A DNA stretch of 17,654 nt, taken from positions 1-17,654 of the forward strand of contig LT649633.1 in assembly GCA_900128395.1 (NCBI GenBank). Reading direction: 5' to 3'. A model generated the notes under the pieces. That model was given only the letters and a program-made list of their open reading frames with translations, did no database searches and was not told the DNA's origin. Position 1 is the stretch's first letter, and each line of letters starts with the position of its first letter. A program made the position numbers and the translations under genes. This document shows, piece after piece, positions 15,242 to 17,654 of this stretch. This DNA is from Stramenopiles sp. TOSAG23-2. Its lineage: Eukaryota > Sar.

Positions 15242-17449
15242 ATGATTAAAAATATATTCTTGAAACATCAATATCGAACATTTGTAAAATATAATACAAT
15301 TAAAACATACAAATATAATAATAATAATAATCATGCTGTAATATCAACAATTATTTGTAAAAAATTTTCTAATACAAAAAATAATATTAATGCCAAAAAG
15401 AAAAAAAATAATATAAAGTATGAAGCTAATAAACAGAAAAGGAAAGATCAAACAATATTAATTGAAAGACTTAAACAAAAATGCCCAGCATCATTAAATT
15501 TATTAGGGGAAATGGCTATATTAGAAACCGTGCAACCTTCACGATATAATCATAATACATTTATTGATGGCTTAAATAATGCACGTTACTTTTTTGAACA
15601 AGTTGAACTAGTGAAGGATGATGATGGTAATAATAATAATGATAAAAGCAATGTAAAAGATCAGGAAATGGAAGAATCAGATAGGAAACTTTATGATGAA
15701 ATTATCGCGGAAAAAGTTGGTAGGTATGTGGATAAAGATGTGACGGCGTTAGAAACAATCATAACCCCTGAACAAGCTAATGATGATAATGATGATGTAG
15801 ATATGGGTGGCGATATTGATAAAGATGAAAATGTTGTGAACTTAGAAACAAGGCACTACCGCAATTCAAGATATATGTTAGGTGCATTGGATTTTGTACA
15901 AGCAATATCAATGGTCAGCGACAATGTGAATAAATTACCAAAGTTAAATGTAAACCAAAAGCTAATTGATAGAAGCTATAGTTATTTCACTGAAGCTGCT
16001 GAACTAGGTCAAGCCGATGCATTGTTTCTATTGAGCTATTTTCACCACAAAGGCTTTCAACCTTTAAATATTGAACCAAATACTGAGAAATCTGTGGAAT
16101 ATCTTGTCGAAGCAATTCAGAAGGAACATGCTGGTGCAATTTTATATGCAGCGCAACGATATCGTTTTGGTGATTCAGACCTGGTTGAATTTGATAAAGA
16201 TGGTGCACTTGAGCACTTTCAATATTTGTTAAAAAATGGATCGGAAGATGGATGGGCAATGTTTTTCATAGGTGATGATTTTGGTTCTGTTTATAACCAG
16301 AAGAGTAGTTTAAGAAGAAGGCCAAAACGTAGGGAAGACAGGAATAAAGTATATCCAAACTCAGCATTAAAATGGTATTTACGCTGTTTAAAAATTCAAG
16401 AAACAGAAATATTAGGTGATACAGAAGCAGATGCATTAATTAGAGACGACAATCAAGGAAGTAAACTTGAAGATGATACTGATTTAGAAAATTCCAAGAA
16501 CATTGCAGATTTAGACAACGAATTGGTAGAAAAAGCACGTTTATATTTATTTGATGAAAACGAATTTCGATATAAAGATGATGATTTAGTAACAAATACA
16601 AATAGAAAGCGTGTATCTCTTGGTGCTAGTGTACACGAACCTTCTCCACCACTTTTATATGGTTGTGGCCGTCGTTTGCTAAATCAATTGGTAGCTGGCG
16701 ACACACTAGGCAAAGCAAAGTCATTGTTACGCGCTGGTATACATTATTACAATGGTTTTGGTGTTGACAAAGATGCAGATAAAGCATTAGATTTATGGCA
16801 ACGTGCTATAACATTGGATCCATGGAATGCAACTATAATGGAAGCGATACGCAATAGCGATGCAGATAAAGAAGTTCGTTCAAATATGATTATCAGAATG
16901 TCACAATTAGCGAAAGATTCTTGGGAAATGCCATTTCCACAGCATTGGTACTTCGAAGCACTAAATACACCTACAATTATAAACAATGATTTTGAATTTG
17001 ATTTTTTTCTGGAAAGTACTCAAATTAATCATGGCGACGAAGAAAAATTACCAGAAAAAGTTGAAAGTGAAAATAAACCAAAGATAGGATTTGTATTAGT
17101 AACAACTGGTTGGGCATCCATGGCATGGATTGAGGAACATGGTATAACGAATCGACTTGGTGCATACCAGTTACGGAGACGTTTCGAAAGATATGCAAAT
17201 CATAAAAAAAGCAATAAAAAGGAACATGAATGTTTATATGCTGCTGTTGATTTGAAAGCATATCCAAATTTTTTGGAAAAATATGGTTATACAATCGATC
17301 AATGTCCAACTATAATATGTGTTTACAATGGAGAAATTCATTCTGAATATGGTGGATTGCCTGATATTAAATTTGATCATTTAGTAAAACATATGAAACG
17401 ATGGGCACCAAGGTTTAGTGATTTAAATGATTTAGTTCGTAGAATATAA
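15242..17449 (+). CDS. Mitochondrial Sel1-repeat protein with degenerate thioredoxin-like C-terminus
   Basis: The frame is open from a TTG at 15140, but the first ATG is at 15242, giving 735 residues. The first 60 residues contain no Asp or Glu and many Lys, Tyr and Ile (MIKNIFLKHQYRTFVKY...), a good matrix-targeting presequence; starting at the TTG would instead give a hydrophobic leader and lose this. Sel1-type helical repeats occupy about 245-330 (YFTEAAELGQADALFLLSYF; AGAILYAAQRYRFG), about 370-385 (NSALKWYLRCLKI) and 490-530 (KAKSLLRAGIHYYNGFGVDK). Acidic linkers interrupt them. Residues 614-735 look like a thioredoxin fold: a beta strand GFVLVTT, then G623-WASMAW where thioredoxin has WCGPC, then YAAVDLKAYPNFLEKYGY, and C688-P689-T690 at the cis-proline position. 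Both active-site cysteines are missing, so it should be a binding rather than redox module. Sel1 proteins scaffold complexes; the partner is unknown. Confidence 0.8.
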   Translation: MIKNIFLKHQYRTFVKYNTIKTYKYNNNNNHAVISTIICKKFSNTKNNINAKKKKNNIKYEANKQKRKDQTILIERLKQKCPASLNLLGEMAILETVQPSRYNHNTFIDGLNNARYFFEQVELVKDDDGNNNNDKSNVKDQEMEESDRKLYDEIIAEKVGRYVDKDVTALETIITPEQANDDNDDVDMGGDIDKDENVVNLETRHYRNSRYMLGALDFVQAISMVSDNVNKLPKLNVNQKLIDRSYSYFTEAAELGQADALFLLSYFHHKGFQPLNIEPNTEKSVEYLVEAIQKEHAGAILYAAQRYRFGDSDLVEFDKDGALEHFQYLLKNGSEDGWAMFFIGDDFGSVYNQKSSLRRRPKRREDRNKVYPNSALKWYLRCLKIQETEILGDTEADALIRDDNQGSKLEDDTDLENSKNIADLDNELVEKARLYLFDENEFRYKDDDLVTNTNRKRVSLGASVHEPSPPLLYGCGRRLLNQLVAGDTLGKAKSLLRAGIHYYNGFGVDKDADKALDLWQRAITLDPWNATIMEAIRNSDADKEVRSNMIIRMSQLAKDSWEMPFPQHWYFEALNTPTIINNDFEFDFFLESTQINHGDEEKLPEKVESENKPKIGFVLVTTGWASMAWIEEHGITNRLGAYQLRRRFERYANHKKSNKKEHECLYAAVDLKAYPNFLEKYGYTIDQCPTIICVYNGEIHSEYGGLPDIKFDHLVKHMKRWAPRFSDLNDLVRRI

Positions 17450-17654
17450 AAAAAAAAACATATTATTTTTTTACGAGCGTATATTTTTTTATAATTTAAT
17501 TTACGCATTAATTTATTGTTTTAATTTACTCATGATAATTCCTACTCTTCAAAAGAATACAAATAACTGTGAAATAAATCTACTCGTATCTCACACTAAT
17601 GTGTTGATATTCCCATAATAGAGAAAACCAATGAAGGTAAATAGATGGTATCAA
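17450..17654. other. 3' flank of Sel1-thioredoxin gene
   Basis: A run of ten A's follows the TAA stop directly, then AT-rich sequence with a TACTCGT word at 17581-17587, a word also seen in the 3' flanks of two other + strand genes. There is no coding sequence and no RNA gene. Confidence 0.6.

Noticed and set aside
1-17654. Prokaryotic or viral gene cluster, CRISPR array or defence system
   Set aside because: Gene content is eukaryotic nuclear (CDC14, RNF121-like, mitochondrial kinase, complex I subunit), genes are widely spaced on both strands, and there are no regularly spaced repeats.

Overview
This window is nuclear DNA from a mitochondriate eukaryote. It encodes a matrix kinase of the pyruvate/branched-chain dehydrogenase kinase family, a probable respiratory complex I subunit, an endomembrane RING protein, a CDC14 phosphatase and an RCC1-BTB protein. 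Genes lie on both strands without operon spacing. Intergenic DNA is very AT-rich and full of short AT microsatellites. Every confident gene is one uninterrupted ATG-to-stop frame, so the genome is intron-poor. TAA and TGA serve as stops at domain-consistent ends and no internal stop needs recoding, so the standard code fits. I cannot place the organism firmly. CDC14, which is common in flagellate-bearing lineages, and a basic protein with RPxSA motifs fit a flagellated AT-rich protist; a stramenopile is possible, but this is low-confidence inference.

Layout, left to right. 1-642: non-coding 5' region. 643-2583 (+): unrecognised 646-residue coiled-coil/basic protein. 2657-3835 (-): RNF121/RNF175-type RING protein, convergent with the first gene and separated by only 73 bp. 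3836-4577: divergent promoter region. 4578-5801 (+): mitochondrial PDK-type kinase. 6232-10578 (+): a 1448-residue protein with seven RCC1 repeats, two BTB domains, a BACK-like helical region and two C-terminal membrane segments. 11213-11455 (-): small NDUFB3-like complex I subunit. 12148-13383 (-): CDC14 phosphatase. 13384-15241: the disturbed part of the window, holding a broken two-repeat ankyrin gene between perfect 167-bp direct repeats and a GC-rich foldable island. 15242-17449 (+): a mitochondrial-looking Sel1-repeat protein ending in a thioredoxin-like domain without the CxxC. 17450-17654: short 3' flank.

The genes do not form one pathway. Three are plausibly mitochondrial (kinase, complex I subunit, Sel1-thioredoxin protein), two are membrane proteins linked to ubiquitin chemistry (RNF121-like E3; RCC1-BTB, whose BTB domains suggest a cullin-3 adaptor) and one is a cell-cycle/centrosome phosphatase. 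This looks like ordinary nuclear gene neighbourhood. I do not see a defence system or gene cluster. The signals most worth following are a near-palindromic intergenic word (TATTACCWGGTA) found only between genes, the duplicated and frameshifted ankyrin locus, the Sel1-thioredoxin fusion, and the double-BTB membrane-anchored RCC1 protein.
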